Shown here: positions 56,671 to 64,000 of the stretch, in pieces
Numbering within the stretch: position 1 is the first letter of the stretch
How the letters are laid out: the number at the start of each line of letters is the position of its first letter
Assembly (NCBI RefSeq): GCF_016811915.1
Contig: NZ_CP069127.1
Span: 92,001 to 156,000 of the forward strand
DNA from: Brevibacillus choshinensis
Lineage (GTDB): Bacteria > Bacillota > Bacilli > Brevibacillales > Brevibacillaceae
Length of the DNA stretch: 64,000 nt
Direction of reading: 5' to 3'
The notes under the pieces: model-generated
Told to the model about the DNA's origin: nothing
The model's input: the letters and a program-made list of their open reading frames with translations, nothing else
The model's database searches: none
Translations under genes and position numbers: made by a program

Positions 56671-57534
56671 ATGCTGCTCACACCGCGTTTGGCTGCTTTC
56701 GATATGGATGGGACCCTGTTAAACGAACAGTCGCAAATGACTGAAGCCACGAAGGAAGCTTGTCTATTGCTGAAGGAGCATGGCTGCAAGCTGGTTTTGT
56801 CTACAGGAAGAACGTACGGCTCCGCTCAGCTTCCCATTGATTCTTTTCCGTTTGACGGCTATGTCTGCAGTAACGGAGCTACCGTCTATGAAGCAGATGG
56901 CACGATGGTTCGCAGCACTTTTTTGCCCAAGGACATGGTGATCGATGCTGTTCATGCTTTGAGAAAAGAAGCGATTTACTATGAGCTGCATGATACGGCG
57001 AGCAGCCGGTTGATGGTAAAGGAGGATCGGGACCGTCTGGAGGCTCTGGTCGAGGAAGATGCGTCCGTCGAGGGGCTCTTGATGCGCCGTTTTGCCTTCT
57101 ACAAGCTGGCACGCGTAGTACCGCTGGCAGAGCTGTTGGAGATGGTCGAGTCGGGTGAGAGTGAAATTGTGAAGTTCTTTATCTGGCACAAGAATCCGGA
57201 GCGTCTGGATTGGGTCAGGGAGCAGCTGGAGCCTTTCGCGGATCGATCCTCGATTACCACCTCCGGCAAGCATAATGTGGAAGTCATTCCTCATGGCATA
57301 TCCAAGTGGGAAGGCTTGCGCTATTTCTGCGAAAAGTGGGAAGTGACGCCAGATCAGGTCATGGCCTTTGGCGATGCGGAGAACGACCGGGAAGCGCTGA
57401 CCGAGGTCGGGTATTCAGTGGCAATGGATAACGCAACTTCAGCGATCAAGGAAATTGCTCGCTATGTAGCGCCCCATCACAATGAGGATGGCGTCGCTCG
57501 CTTTATACGGAACAACGTGCTTGGGATCAAGTGA
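56671..57534 (+). CDS. Cof-type HAD-IIB phosphatase
   Basis: 287 residues. DMDGTLLNE carries the nucleophile and acid/base aspartates. VLSTGRTYG is motif II. GDAENDREAL is motif IV, in the C-terminal HAD core interrupted by a C2B cap. FDGYVCSNGA is typical of the Cof branch. These phosphatases act on sugar phosphates, nucleotides or coenzymes; the substrate cannot be predicted. ATG 56671 follows GAAGGAGG. It is transcribed alone. Confidence 0.9.
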   Translation: MLLTPRLAAFDMDGTLLNEQSQMTEATKEACLLLKEHGCKLVLSTGRTYGSAQLPIDSFPFDGYVCSNGATVYEADGTMVRSTFLPKDMVIDAVHALRKEAIYYELHDTASSRLMVKEDRDRLEALVEEDASVEGLLMRRFAFYKLARVVPLAELLEMVESGESEIVKFFIWHKNPERLDWVREQLEPFADRSSITTSGKHNVEVIPHGISKWEGLRYFCEKWEVTPDQVMAFGDAENDREALTEVGYSVAMDNATSAIKEIARYVAPHHNEDGVARFIRNNVLGIK

Positions 57535-57565
57535 CGATTCAAATAGGTTTCCCAGCGGGCATGCA

Positions 57566-57594
57566 TTGACAAGGCGGAGGGAACCGCTTACAAT
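57566..57594 (+). promoter_or_regulatory. nadA promoter
   Basis: TTGACA (57566-57571), 17 bp, TACAAT (57589-57594). A strong sigma-A promoter 40 bp before nadA. Confidence 0.78.
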
Positions 57595-57611
57595 GACCGT
57601 AAATTATGACA

Positions 57612-57621
57612 CCTACGTAGG
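57612..57621. promoter_or_regulatory. Palindromic operator candidate at nadA
   Basis: A perfect 10-bp palindrome, CCTACGTAGG, lies between the nadA promoter and start codon and overlaps the ribosome site. It is in the right place for a repressor of NAD synthesis (NiaR-type), but I cannot match it to a known consensus. Confidence 0.35.
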
Positions 57622-57633
57622 GGGATTTTTTCC

Positions 57634-58578
57634 ATGGACGCTTTAGCGTTAGAAAAAAAAGCCCAGCGCAACGCTGAGTTACGAGAACGACTGATGCAGT
57701 TGAAGAAAGAGCGCAATGCCATTATTTTGGCCCACTTTTACCAACGTCCAGAAATTCAGGAAGTGGCCGATTTCATTGGTGACTCTTTCGGGCTGGCTCA
57801 AAAAGCGAAGGAAACAGATGCGGATGTCATTTTGTTCTGCGGCGTTCACTTCATGGGAGAAAGTGCAAAAATTCTCAATCCCCAAAAGACGGTCATCATT
57901 CCTGACGAACGAGCAGGCTGTCCGATGGCGGATATGGTCAACGTGGACGGACTGCGCAAGCTCAAAGCTCAGCATCCAAACGCGAAGGTAGTTGCTTACA
58001 TCAACACCTCTGCGGATGTAAAAGCGGAAACGCACATCTGCTGCACGTCGTCTAATGCCAAGCAAGTCATCGAATCTGTCGACAGCGATGAGATCATCTG
58101 GGTGCCGGATAAAAACCTCGGCCATTATGTATCCCAGTTTACCGACAAGAAAATGATCATCTGGGAAGGCTACTGCAATACGCATGACCAGCTGTCCGTC
58201 GAAGATATCATGACCTTGAAGCAGCAGCACCCGGAAGCAGTCGTTGTGGTCCACCCTGAGTGCCGTCCGGAAGTCGTATCGCTTGCTGACTACGTGGGTT
58301 CCACGACAGGAATTTTGAAGTACTGCCGCGAGTCTTCTCACAAGGAATTCATCATCGGGACAGAAGACGGCACGCGTTATATGCTGGAAAAAGACAGCCC
58401 TGATAAAACATTTATTTTCGCTTCTAAATATTTGGTCTGCCCGAACATGAAGGTAAACAACCTGAAAAAATGCGTTGAGGCGCTCGAAAACATGAAGCCG
58501 GAAATTTTCGTGCCAAAAGATGTAGCGGATGCCGCTCGCGCATCTCTCGAACGGATGCTGGAAGTAGCTCCTGGGTAA
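57634..58578 (+). CDS. nadA: Quinolinate synthase NadA
   Basis: 314 residues. Three [4Fe-4S] ligand cysteines are in FCGVHFMGESAK, HICCTSSNA and LVCPNM. AHFYQRPEIQEVADFIGDS and PDKNLGHY are conserved substrate segments. It condenses iminoaspartate with DHAP to quinolinate in NAD synthesis. It is somewhat shorter than the B. subtilis enzyme but the core is complete. No nadB or nadC lies nearby, so the usual nad operon is split. The ATG at 57634 follows AGGGGG. Confidence 0.95.
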   Translation: MDALALEKKAQRNAELRERLMQLKKERNAIILAHFYQRPEIQEVADFIGDSFGLAQKAKETDADVILFCGVHFMGESAKILNPQKTVIIPDERAGCPMADMVNVDGLRKLKAQHPNAKVVAYINTSADVKAETHICCTSSNAKQVIESVDSDEIIWVPDKNLGHYVSQFTDKKMIIWEGYCNTHDQLSVEDIMTLKQQHPEAVVVVHPECRPEVVSLADYVGSTTGILKYCRESSHKEFIIGTEDGTRYMLEKDSPDKTFIFASKYLVCPNMKVNNLKKCVEALENMKPEIFVPKDVADAARASLERMLEVAPG

Positions 58579-58587
58579 AAAACCAAG

Positions 58588-58623
58588 AAAAGCTGCGTAT
58601 GCGCAAAGCGACGCAGCTTTTTT
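58588..58623 (+). terminator. nadA terminator
   Basis: AAAGCTGCGT pairs perfectly with ACGCAGCTTT around 13 nt, followed by T-run. Confidence 0.88.
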
Positions 58624-58723
58624 GTGATAGTTTTCACAAGCGAAGATTTTATCCATGAAATAAGCCCGGAACGCCTGGGACTGACCCCCGTCCGTAGGAC
58701 AGGGATCAAAACACCTTAGCCAT

Positions 58724-59578
58724 TTAAGCAGCCAGTTGCCGAAATTGAATCGGTGACTGGTTGTTTAGTTTCGTTTGAATGCGAATTGAGTTATAGTAAT
58801 GAATGTAGTTTTGGACAATCTGTACAACGATGGCCGTCGTCGTACAGATAAAATTATCGAGATAGAACGTTTCAGACTTTAGTGTGGAATGAAACGACTC
58901 GATGGGGGCATTATCAGCGGGCGTACCCTTACGGGACATGCTCATGGTAATGCCTTTTCCCTTTACTGCTGCTTGATACGCCTGAGACGTATACACGCTG
59001 CCCTGATCGCTATGAAGCATCATTCCAGGTTGGTCTGGCAGTTGATATAGCGTATCGAGGACTAACGATGTGTCTTGCTTGTCAGAAATACTGTATGCCA
59101 CAATCTCACCGTTGTACAAGTCCATGATGCTCGATAAATATAAAAGTTTACTTCCGTAAGGTAAATAAGTAATGTCGGTCACTAATTTCTGCATTGGGGC
59201 ACTTGCTTGAAATTGTCGCAGCAGGAGATGATCTGCTACATAAGAAGGTTGACCTGTTGTCTTGCGTTTCTTCACCTTCACTCGGCATTGTAGTTGTTCA
59301 CGCTGCATGATACGTTGTACTCGTTTATGATTAATAGACATCTCAGCTCGCATCAGAGCTGTAATCTTTCTATACCCATAACGGAACTTATGTTGAATAC
59401 ATAATTGCCGAATCTTTCCCACAACGAGATCCTCGTTTCTTTTCCCGTATGCAGCTTTCCAACGGTAGTAGGTAGAACGAGGGATACCAAGCCACGCGCA
59501 AGCTTGGCTCACACTTACTTGCCCACGAATGGACTCCATCCAAGGAACGATTACTTCTGGTGACACCTCCTTTCCCAC
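58724..59578 (-). CDS. IS3-family transposase OrfB (DDE integrase)
   Basis: 284 residues. An HTH_21 segment near the N-terminus (SVSQACAWLGIPRSTYYRW) precedes the rve integrase core. Catalytic residues: Asp in VTDITYLP, Asp in LHSDQGSVYTS, Glu in NAPIESFHSTLK. It starts formally at GTG 59578. It is normally made as an OrfAB fusion through -1 frameshifting at the A6G run (59587-59593) near the end of orfA. Confidence 0.94.
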   Translation of the reverse strand: MGKEVSPEVIVPWMESIRGQVSVSQACAWLGIPRSTYYRWKAAYGKRNEDLVVGKIRQLCIQHKFRYGYRKITALMRAEMSINHKRVQRIMQREQLQCRVKVKKRKTTGQPSYVADHLLLRQFQASAPMQKLVTDITYLPYGSKLLYLSSIMDLYNGEIVAYSISDKQDTSLVLDTLYQLPDQPGMMLHSDQGSVYTSQAYQAAVKGKGITMSMSRKGTPADNAPIESFHSTLKSETFYLDNFICTTTAIVVQIVQNYIHYYNSIRIQTKLNNQSPIQFRQLAA

Positions 59579-59868
59579 TCTTCTAACTTTTTTAGAACGT
59601 CCAGTTGTTGTTTTAGAAAACGATTCTCTGCTTTGACCTGTTCCAGTTCAGAATCGTACATCGGCCCTCTTCCAAAACTGTATTGCTTTCCTACAGGTTG
59701 CTGAAGACGATGAACGTCTCCACTACGATACCAGCGCATCCACTGTTGAATTTGGGTCTTATTTTTTATATTTAGTTCTTGCATGATCTGCTTTTTGGTG
59801 ACGCCTGCAAGACGCATTTCAATTGCTTTCATTTTAATTTCTACGGGATAACTAACTCTTGTTGCCAA
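59551..59868 (-). CDS. IS3-family transposase OrfA
   Basis: About 105 residues. The HTH (EIKMKAIEMRLAGVTKKQIMQELN) binds the element's ends. A leucine-rich coiled coil near the C-terminus (LEQVKAENRFLKQQLDVLKKL) allows dimerisation. I chose TTG 59868 because GGAGGTG sits upstream; an open frame reaches back to 59946 inside the inverted repeat. It overlaps orfB by 28 bp. Confidence 0.88.
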   Translation of the reverse strand: MATRVSYPVEIKMKAIEMRLAGVTKKQIMQELNIKNKTQIQQWMRWYRSGDVHRLQQPVGKQYSFGRGPMYDSELEQVKAENRFLKQQLDVLKKLEEWERRCHQK

Positions 59869-59989
59869 CGCAAAAACACCTCCAAGGTTGTCCCCATATC
59901 TTACGACATGGTTGTTTTCTCTTGAAGGTGTTTTGATTTGTCTCACATTACGGGGTCAGTCCCCCTGGTTCCGCGCTTTTTTCTTTTGA

Positions 59990-60481
59990 TTAAGATGGCA
60001 TAGGAGTTGGAGTGGGCTTTCCGTATCCTTCTTTGTAGGCATTATCGATATAATCGCGAATTTCCTTGGTTGTTTTGCCGGCTTCCTTTAGCTTGGAGGA
60101 GATAACGGCGATTTCCATGCATACACCGCAGCGAGTGCCATGGTCATCCCAGACGATGGACCCATCGGGAAGCTCTTCTTTAATAAAGCAGTTGCCGTTG
60201 TGCTGGTGTCCAGCGCTCTCGCCACAGCCGCAATAGCAAGGAATCGACTTCAGCAGTTCGCGGTTGGCAGCGGCAGCTTTATAGGACGCCACGATCACGG
60301 GGTCTTGATTGTCGAGAAATTTCGGCAATTGCTCTGCGGAAGCGGTCATTTCCTGCAGATCGCCATTTGGTGCGTGTTGTGAGTGATTGGCATGCTCCTG
60401 TCCGGCCTGGTCAGCATTACCGCAGCCGGTTAACAAGGCCGCCGTCATAAGGCTGATGGCTAACCATGATTTCCGTTTCAT
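59990..60481 (-). CDS. PCYCGC-motif lipoprotein
   Basis: 163 residues. A lipoprotein signal peptide ends at the lipobox LLTGC (Cys20). The mature protein has a His-rich segment (EHANHSQHAP) and then the namesake PCYCGC followed by GHQHNGNCF and CGVC. The many Cys and His residues suggest metal or redox binding. The family function is unknown. It is divergent from znuA, with 238 bp between the start codons. The minus-strand ATG at 60481 follows a GGGAGGAGG-type site. Confidence 0.87.
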   Translation of the reverse strand: MKRKSWLAISLMTAALLTGCGNADQAGQEHANHSQHAPNGDLQEMTASAEQLPKFLDNQDPVIVASYKAAAANRELLKSIPCYCGCGESAGHQHNGNCFIKEELPDGSIVWDDHGTRCGVCMEIAVISSKLKEAGKTTKEIRDYIDNAYKEGYGKPTPTPMPS

Positions 60482-60611
60482 GTGGACAAACCTCCTCCCG
60501 TTTATTGTAACGTATCGGAAATTGCAAGCGCAAACGAATCGAGCACCATCGTATTACAAGAATCAGGAGAAATGATGAAGATATGAGGAAGGGTGCCTAA
60601 ATATGCCGATT

Positions 60612-60632
60612 AAATCGGAATAAATCCTATTT
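60612..60632. promoter_or_regulatory. Zur box 1 (znuA)
   Basis: AAATCGGAAT then AATCCTATTT (21 bp in all) matches the Bacillus Zur consensus AAATCGTAAT-N-ATTACGATTT at 16 of 20 informative positions. It overlaps the -35 of the znuA promoter. Confidence 0.72.
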
Positions 60633-60658
60633 ACTTTCTGTTCGTCTGTCCGTATAAT
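60630..60658 (+). promoter_or_regulatory. znuA promoter
   Basis: TTTACT (60630-60635), 17 bp, TATAAT (60653-60658). It is flanked by two Zur-box-like operators. Confidence 0.65.
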
Positions 60659-60676
60659 GAAAAACGGGAAGAAAGT

Positions 60677-60697
60677 AAATCGGAATCATTATGAATT
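60677..60697. promoter_or_regulatory. Zur box 2 (znuA)
   Basis: AAATCGGAAT then ATTATGAATT around one base is close to the Zur consensus. It lies just downstream of the -10, where bound repressor would block initiation or early elongation. Confidence 0.72.
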
Positions 60698-60719
60698 GCA
60701 AGAGGAGATGACTCGGAGG

Positions 60720-61691
60720 ATGAAAAAGAGCCTATTGGCAGTGATAAGTATAGTAACAGCACTTGGCTTAGCAGGATGCGGCGCAAAAGAGACGGCGAGC
60801 ACCCCGGCTTCTGGTGATAATGCTACTGCCAAGCCGAAGGTATATACAACGATTTACCCGCTGGAATATGTCGCCAAGCGCATCGGTGGGGAGCACGTCG
60901 AAGTGACCAACCTGGTGCCGGCTGGTGTAGAACCGCATGACTTTGAGCCAACTGCAAAGGATATGGTGGCCCTGTCCGGAGCGGATGTCTTTGCCTACAA
61001 TGGCAGTGGTTTGGAGCTCTGGATAGACAAGGCAGTAGAGGGCATCGACAAGAACAAGACCTCCGTTGTGAACGCCACGGAAGGTATGGATCTGCTCCAT
61101 GCTGCTCCTGAGGAAGAGCATGCTCATGAGTCGGAAGCCGCGACCGAAGAGCATGATCATGACCACGGAGAGAACGATCCGCATGTTTGGTTAGATCCTG
61201 CCAAACTAAAGGAACAGGCTGCAAAGGTAAAAGATGCACTGGTGAAAAAAGATCAGGCGCATGCTGCTGATTACGAAAAGAACTTCCAACAGCTCTCGGG
61301 TGATTTGGATCAGCTGGACAAAGAGTTCAAAGAGATGGTAGCTGGGTCCTCCAAAAAGGAATTCATGGTAGCGCATAGTGCGTTCAGTTACTTGGCCCAT
61401 CGCTATGGTCTGGAGCAGGTCGCCATTTCCGGGGTGAATCCGTCGGACGAACCATCGCCTTCCGAATTGAAGAAATTGGTTGAGCATGTGAAAGAACATC
61501 AGATTTCTTACGTTTTGTTTGAAACACTCGTGTCTCCGAAAGTAGCGGAGGTCATCGCGAAAGAGGCAGGCGTGCAGACTGCTACGCTCAATCCGCTGGA
61601 AGGGTTGACGGAGGACGATGTCAAAGCAGGGCGGGATTATCTGTCGATCATGCGCGATAACATCGCAACGCTGCGTGCGGCATTAAAATAA
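60720..61691 (+). CDS. znuA: Zinc ABC transporter solute-binding lipoprotein ZnuA
   Basis: 323 residues. A lipoprotein signal ends at LGLAGC. PHDFEPTAKD and a later AHSAF provide metal-site histidines. A His/Glu-rich loop (EEEHAHESE..., HDHDHGENDPHVW) at about 130-160 is typical of zinc-binding cluster A-I proteins. It captures zinc for ZnuBC. I chose ATG 60720, giving a normal signal peptide; ATG 60657 and 60708 are in frame. Two Zur boxes control it. ATP-binding and permease genes follow at 61843. Confidence 0.93.
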   Translation: MKKSLLAVISIVTALGLAGCGAKETASTPASGDNATAKPKVYTTIYPLEYVAKRIGGEHVEVTNLVPAGVEPHDFEPTAKDMVALSGADVFAYNGSGLELWIDKAVEGIDKNKTSVVNATEGMDLLHAAPEEEHAHESEAATEEHDHDHGENDPHVWLDPAKLKEQAAKVKDALVKKDQAHAADYEKNFQQLSGDLDQLDKEFKEMVAGSSKKEFMVAHSAFSYLAHRYGLEQVAISGVNPSDEPSPSELKKLVEHVKEHQISYVLFETLVSPKVAEVIAKEAGVQTATLNPLEGLTEDDVKAGRDYLSIMRDNIATLRAALK

Positions 61692-61805
61692 ATGGGAATA
61701 ATGAAGATGTCGCTCCTTTGGTGGGCGGCATCTTTACTTACGGTCAGCTGTTTTGACGCTTTGGCTCTTGTGGTGCTTATCAAATCGTAGTAGGATGGAA
61801 TGGAC

Positions 61806-61826
61806 AAATCAGAACAAATCCGATTT
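61806..61826. promoter_or_regulatory. Zur box 3 (znuC)
   Basis: AAATCAGAAC then AATCCGATTT around one base keeps the AAATC and CGATTT arms of the Zur consensus. It is 16 bp before the znuC start. A half-site, AAATCGTAGT, lies at 61784-61793. Confidence 0.6.
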
Positions 61827-61842
61827 AAGGGATGATTGATTC

Positions 61843-62613
61843 ATGGAACGGACAACACAAGGAGAACCTGTGGTAAAGCTCACGGAAGTATCCTTTCAAT
61901 ACGAAGAAAAAGTGGTTCTCGACCAGGTGGCCTTTACCCTCGAACGCGGTGATTTCGTCGGGATAGTCGGGCCAAATGGTTCGGGTAAATCAACGCTGAT
62001 GAAGCTCATCCTCGGACTGCTTTCTCCGACGAAGGGGACAGTGGAGCTGTTCGGACAGCCGTTGGGCAAATTCCGCGATTGGAGCCGGATCGGTTATGTA
62101 GCGCAGCAGGTTGCTCATGGTGCGGGGGGCTTTCCGGCAACGGTGCGGGAAGTGGTCGCCTCCGGTTTAGTCGCAAAGGTTGGCCTTTTTCGCAGATTGA
62201 CCCCACGCCACCATGAGAAGGTCCGTGATGCAGTCGAGCGCGTCGGTCTGACGGAAAAGCTGGACCAACGGATCGGCAGCTTGTCAGGCGGGCAATTGCA
62301 GCGAGTGTTCATCGCACGGGCACTGGTGGCAGATCCGGAGCTGTTGATTTTGGATGAGCCAACAGTCGGGGTAGACCAGGAATCGATTGAGCAATTTTAC
62401 AGCCTGCTTCGTTCCTTGAAAGAGGAGAGCGGCTTGACGATGATGATCGTCAGTCATGATGTGGGTGTCATGACGCAGTGGGTAAATAAAGTAGCCTGTG
62501 TCCAAAAGAACATTCATTTCCATGGAACGGCTCACGAGTTTGCTCACAATCAAGAGTTAATCCTGCAGCAAATGTACGGTGATTCAGTAAAGCTGCTGTC
62601 TCACCACCATTAA
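61843..62613 (+). CDS. znuC: Zinc ABC transporter ATPase ZnuC
   Basis: 256 residues. Walker A GPNGSGKST, ABC signature LSGGQLQR, Walker B LLILDEPTVGVD and H-loop SHD are all intact. YVAQQVAHGAGGFPATVREVV is the Q-loop region of metal-uptake ATPases. It energises zinc import with ZnuB. ATG 61843 follows AAGGGATGAT. It forms an operon with znuB and zur. Confidence 0.94.
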   Translation: MERTTQGEPVVKLTEVSFQYEEKVVLDQVAFTLERGDFVGIVGPNGSGKSTLMKLILGLLSPTKGTVELFGQPLGKFRDWSRIGYVAQQVAHGAGGFPATVREVVASGLVAKVGLFRRLTPRHHEKVRDAVERVGLTEKLDQRIGSLSGGQLQRVFIARALVADPELLILDEPTVGVDQESIEQFYSLLRSLKEESGLTMMIVSHDVGVMTQWVNKVACVQKNIHFHGTAHEFAHNQELILQQMYGDSVKLLSHHH

Positions 62614-62647
62614 ATGTGAAAAACATGGATAAAGAAGGAGCATGACC

Positions 62648-63487
62648 ATGCTGGCTGATTGGTGGCAGTATGATTTTTTGAGGTATACCCTCTTTTCAGG
62701 TATTTTAATTGGACTGATCTGTCCCTTATTGGGTACTTTTTTAATTGTTCGACGCTTGTCGATGATGGCGGACGGTTTGTCTCACGTGACGCTCTCCGGT
62801 GTCGCCGCGGGGATGCTGGTATCCAAAAAAGTAGCGTTTCTGTCGGCAGTCAATCCATTATTTTTCGGGATGCTGTTTGCGGTTATCGGATCGCTGTTTA
62901 TCGAACGCCTGCGCAAGGTGTATAAAGCGTACCAGGATCTGGCCATTCCGATCATTTTGTCCAGCGGCTTGGGCTTGTTCACCGTATTGGTCAGCGTAGC
63001 GGATGGCTTCAATGCGGACTTGTACTCTTACTTGTTCGGGAAAATCGTGACGGTGTCGATTGAGGATCTGTATGCGCTCGTCGGAGTTGCCGTCGTCGTG
63101 CTGGGAACGGTTATTTTGATTTACAAAGAGCTGTTTGCCGTATCTTTTGATGAAGAATTTGCCCGTGTTTCCGGTGTGGCGCGCCGCTCGATCAATTTGT
63201 GGTTTATGGTGCTGGTTGCCTTGACGATCGCAGCTTCCATGCGGATTGTTGGAGTTCTGTTGATTTCCGCACTGATTACGCTTCCCGTGGCGGCCAGTCT
63301 GCAGATTGCCGGCAGCTTTCGCCAGACGATTTTCTTTTCCATCGTGTTTGCGGAAATATCTGTGCTGAGCGGATTGTATTTTGCCTATCTGCTAGATTGG
63401 GCATCTGGTGGTACAATTGTGTTGATGGCTGTATTGATTCTGCTCGTGGTACTGGGTGTAAAAAAGCTGCGGGTTCTCATGCGATAG
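62648..63487 (+). CDS. znuB: Zinc ABC transporter permease ZnuB
   Basis: 279 residues with about eight to nine transmembrane segments of the ABC-3 family (LGTFLIVRRLSMMADGLSHVTLSGVA, SAGLLISALITLPVAASLQ-type region). It forms the membrane channel with ZnuC. I chose ATG 62648, seven bases after AAGGAG; ATG 62642 is too close to that site. Confidence 0.93.
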   Translation: MLADWWQYDFLRYTLFSGILIGLICPLLGTFLIVRRLSMMADGLSHVTLSGVAAGMLVSKKVAFLSAVNPLFFGMLFAVIGSLFIERLRKVYKAYQDLAIPIILSSGLGLFTVLVSVADGFNADLYSYLFGKIVTVSIEDLYALVGVAVVVLGTVILIYKELFAVSFDEEFARVSGVARRSINLWFMVLVALTIAASMRIVGVLLISALITLPVAASLQIAGSFRQTIFFSIVFAEISVLSGLYFAYLLDWASGGTIVLMAVLILLVVLGVKKLRVLMR

Positions 63488-63524
63488 TCACCGGCGTGAA
63501 AACAAAAGGAAGGAGTGTTTGTCG

Positions 63525-63950
63525 ATGAAAGTAGAAGAAGCGCTGCAGATATTAAAGGATCATGGATTCAAATATACAGGCAAGCGGGAGGAGATGATTC
63601 GCATCTGCGCGGCAGAAAAGCGGTACCTGTCTGCTAAAGATATTATGGAGCGAATCAAGGAACTGTATCCTACCCTCAGCTTTGATACGGTTTATCGCAA
63701 TATCTCCACTTTTGTGGAGCTGGGGATTTTGGAAGAGACGGAACTGGACGGCGAAGGGAAATTCCGCTTGGCGTGCTCGGCAGACGGTCATCATCATCAC
63801 CATGTCATCTGTACGGAATGTGGGAAGACTTCTTCTTTGCCAGGCTGTCCCATGAATATCATGTCGGCGGTTCCTGACGATTTTCAGGTAACGGGACACA
63901 AATTCGAGGTGTACGGGACTTGCAAGGACTGTGTGCAGCATGCGAACTAA
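63525..63950 (+). CDS. zur: Fur-family zinc regulator Zur
   Basis: 141 residues. The N-terminal winged helix (about 1-85, YLSAKDIMERIKELYPTLSFDTVYRNI) is followed by a dimerisation domain. It has a GHHHHHVICTECG metal region, CPMN and the structural zinc pair CKDC near the C-terminus. Neighbouring znuACB and the Zur boxes identify it as Zur rather than Fur or PerR. ATG 63525 follows GGAAGGAG. Autoregulation is likely through the znuC operator. Confidence 0.93.
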   Translation: MKVEEALQILKDHGFKYTGKREEMIRICAAEKRYLSAKDIMERIKELYPTLSFDTVYRNISTFVELGILEETELDGEGKFRLACSADGHHHHHVICTECGKTSSLPGCPMNIMSAVPDDFQVTGHKFEVYGTCKDCVQHAN

Positions 63951-63968
63951 CTGAAAAAGAAAATAAAA

Positions 63969-64000
63969 GAGTATCTGCCGAAAGGGTGGATGCTCTTTTT
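63969..64000 (+). terminator. zur terminator
   Basis: GAGTATCTGCC pairs with GGGTGGATGCTC (several G-U) around GAAA, then T5 at the window edge. Confidence 0.8.

Larger units (their letters stand above)
58677..59963 (-). mobile_element. IS3-family insertion sequence, complete
   Basis: 1287 bp. Terminal inverted repeats: GGGACTGACCCC at both ends, with a second shared block ATCAAAACACCTT after 16 bp (left, 58705-58717) or 14 bp (right, 59925-59937). Two overlapping minus-strand genes, orfA and orfB, in the -1 relation, fill the interior. Both reading frames are open and the DDE residues are present, so it is probably competent. It resembles the IS150-like part of the IS3 family by organisation; I could not name the exact IS. 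Confidence 0.88.
58674..59966. repeat. 3-bp target site duplication CCT flanking the IS
   Basis: CCT at 58674-58676 and CCT at 59964-59966 directly flank the terminal inverted repeats. A 3-bp duplication is normal for IS3-family elements. Confidence 0.7.
58662..59982 (+). terminator. Terminator hairpin split by the IS element
   Basis: Joining the sequences on either side of the IS (…AAGCCCGGAACGCCT and GGTTCCGCGCTTTTTTC…) gives an 11-bp stem with one mismatch. The loop is GCCTG and a T6 run follows. It would end transcription rightward and, more weakly, leftward from the PCYCGC gene. The insertion separates the two arms by 1.29 kb. Confidence 0.6.

Overview
The window is a chromosomal segment of an endospore-forming Bacillota bacterium of moderate G+C. 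The gene order follows the Bacillus subtilis region from yaaL/bofA to ftsH almost gene for gene. The interruptions, protein style and accessory genes suggest Brevibacillus or a close Paenibacillaceae relative. That genus call is an inference from gene content, not from a database match. I saw no rRNA, tRNA or CRISPR array.

Layout. Positions 1-3500 hold a partial SRPBCC protein, a CPBP membrane protease, yaaL-bofA, a convergent membrane protein and a degenerate UDP-sugar-dehydrogenase-like protein. Positions 3500-11200 carry gin, a yaaO-type PLP decarboxylase, tmk, darA, yaaR, holB, ricT, yabA, trmN6, yazA and rsmI (replication, second-messenger sensing, tRNA/rRNA methylation). abrB is reversed at 11.3-11.6 kb, followed by a T-box leader and metS, then tatD, yabE, rnmV and ksgA. 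Positions 18.3-26.3 kb carry veg (with two near-perfect sigma-A promoters in tandem), sspF, ispE, purR, ridA, spoVG, a reversed CobW GTPase, glmU, prs and ctc. Positions 26.4-37.6 kb hold a membrane-anchored spermidine-synthase-like protein, pth, fin, mfd, a PrsA-type foldase lipoprotein, spoVT, a SpoVB-type flippase, mazG and rqcP.

From 37.7 to 45.1 kb an accessory block splits rqcP from yabP. It holds a DUF2157/GDYXXLXY membrane protein, a divergent MFS exporter and SgrR-type regulator pair, and a secreted repeat protein with a copper-amine-oxidase-like tail. The core order then resumes: yabP, yabQ, divIC, yabR, spoIIE (with a Spo0A-type promoter of 21-bp spacing), yabS, yabT, a split ThrE exporter, tilS, hpt and ftsH. 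After ftsH come a Cof-type HAD phosphatase, nadA and a complete IS3-family element. The element sits in the loop of a terminator hairpin and has a 3-bp target duplication. The window ends with a PCYCGC lipoprotein divergent from a zinc-uptake locus (znuA, znuC, znuB, zur) that carries three Zur-box-like operators.

The main theme is the sporulation and housekeeping core: BofA, Gin, AbrB, SspF, SpoVG, Fin, SpoVT, SpoIIE, YabP/Q and YabS/T interleaved with translation, replication and cell-envelope genes. Regulation can be read directly at several points: Spo0A boxes near abrB, yabE and spoIIE, a T-box at metS, a sigma-F/G promoter at fin, a sigma-H-like promoter at spoVG, and Zur boxes. Nothing I see amounts to a clearly new multi-gene system. 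The best leads are the catalytically degenerate dehydrogenase-like protein, the IS insertion into a terminator loop, the SgrR/exporter pair in a Gram-positive, and the Spo0A-box cluster upstream of yabE.
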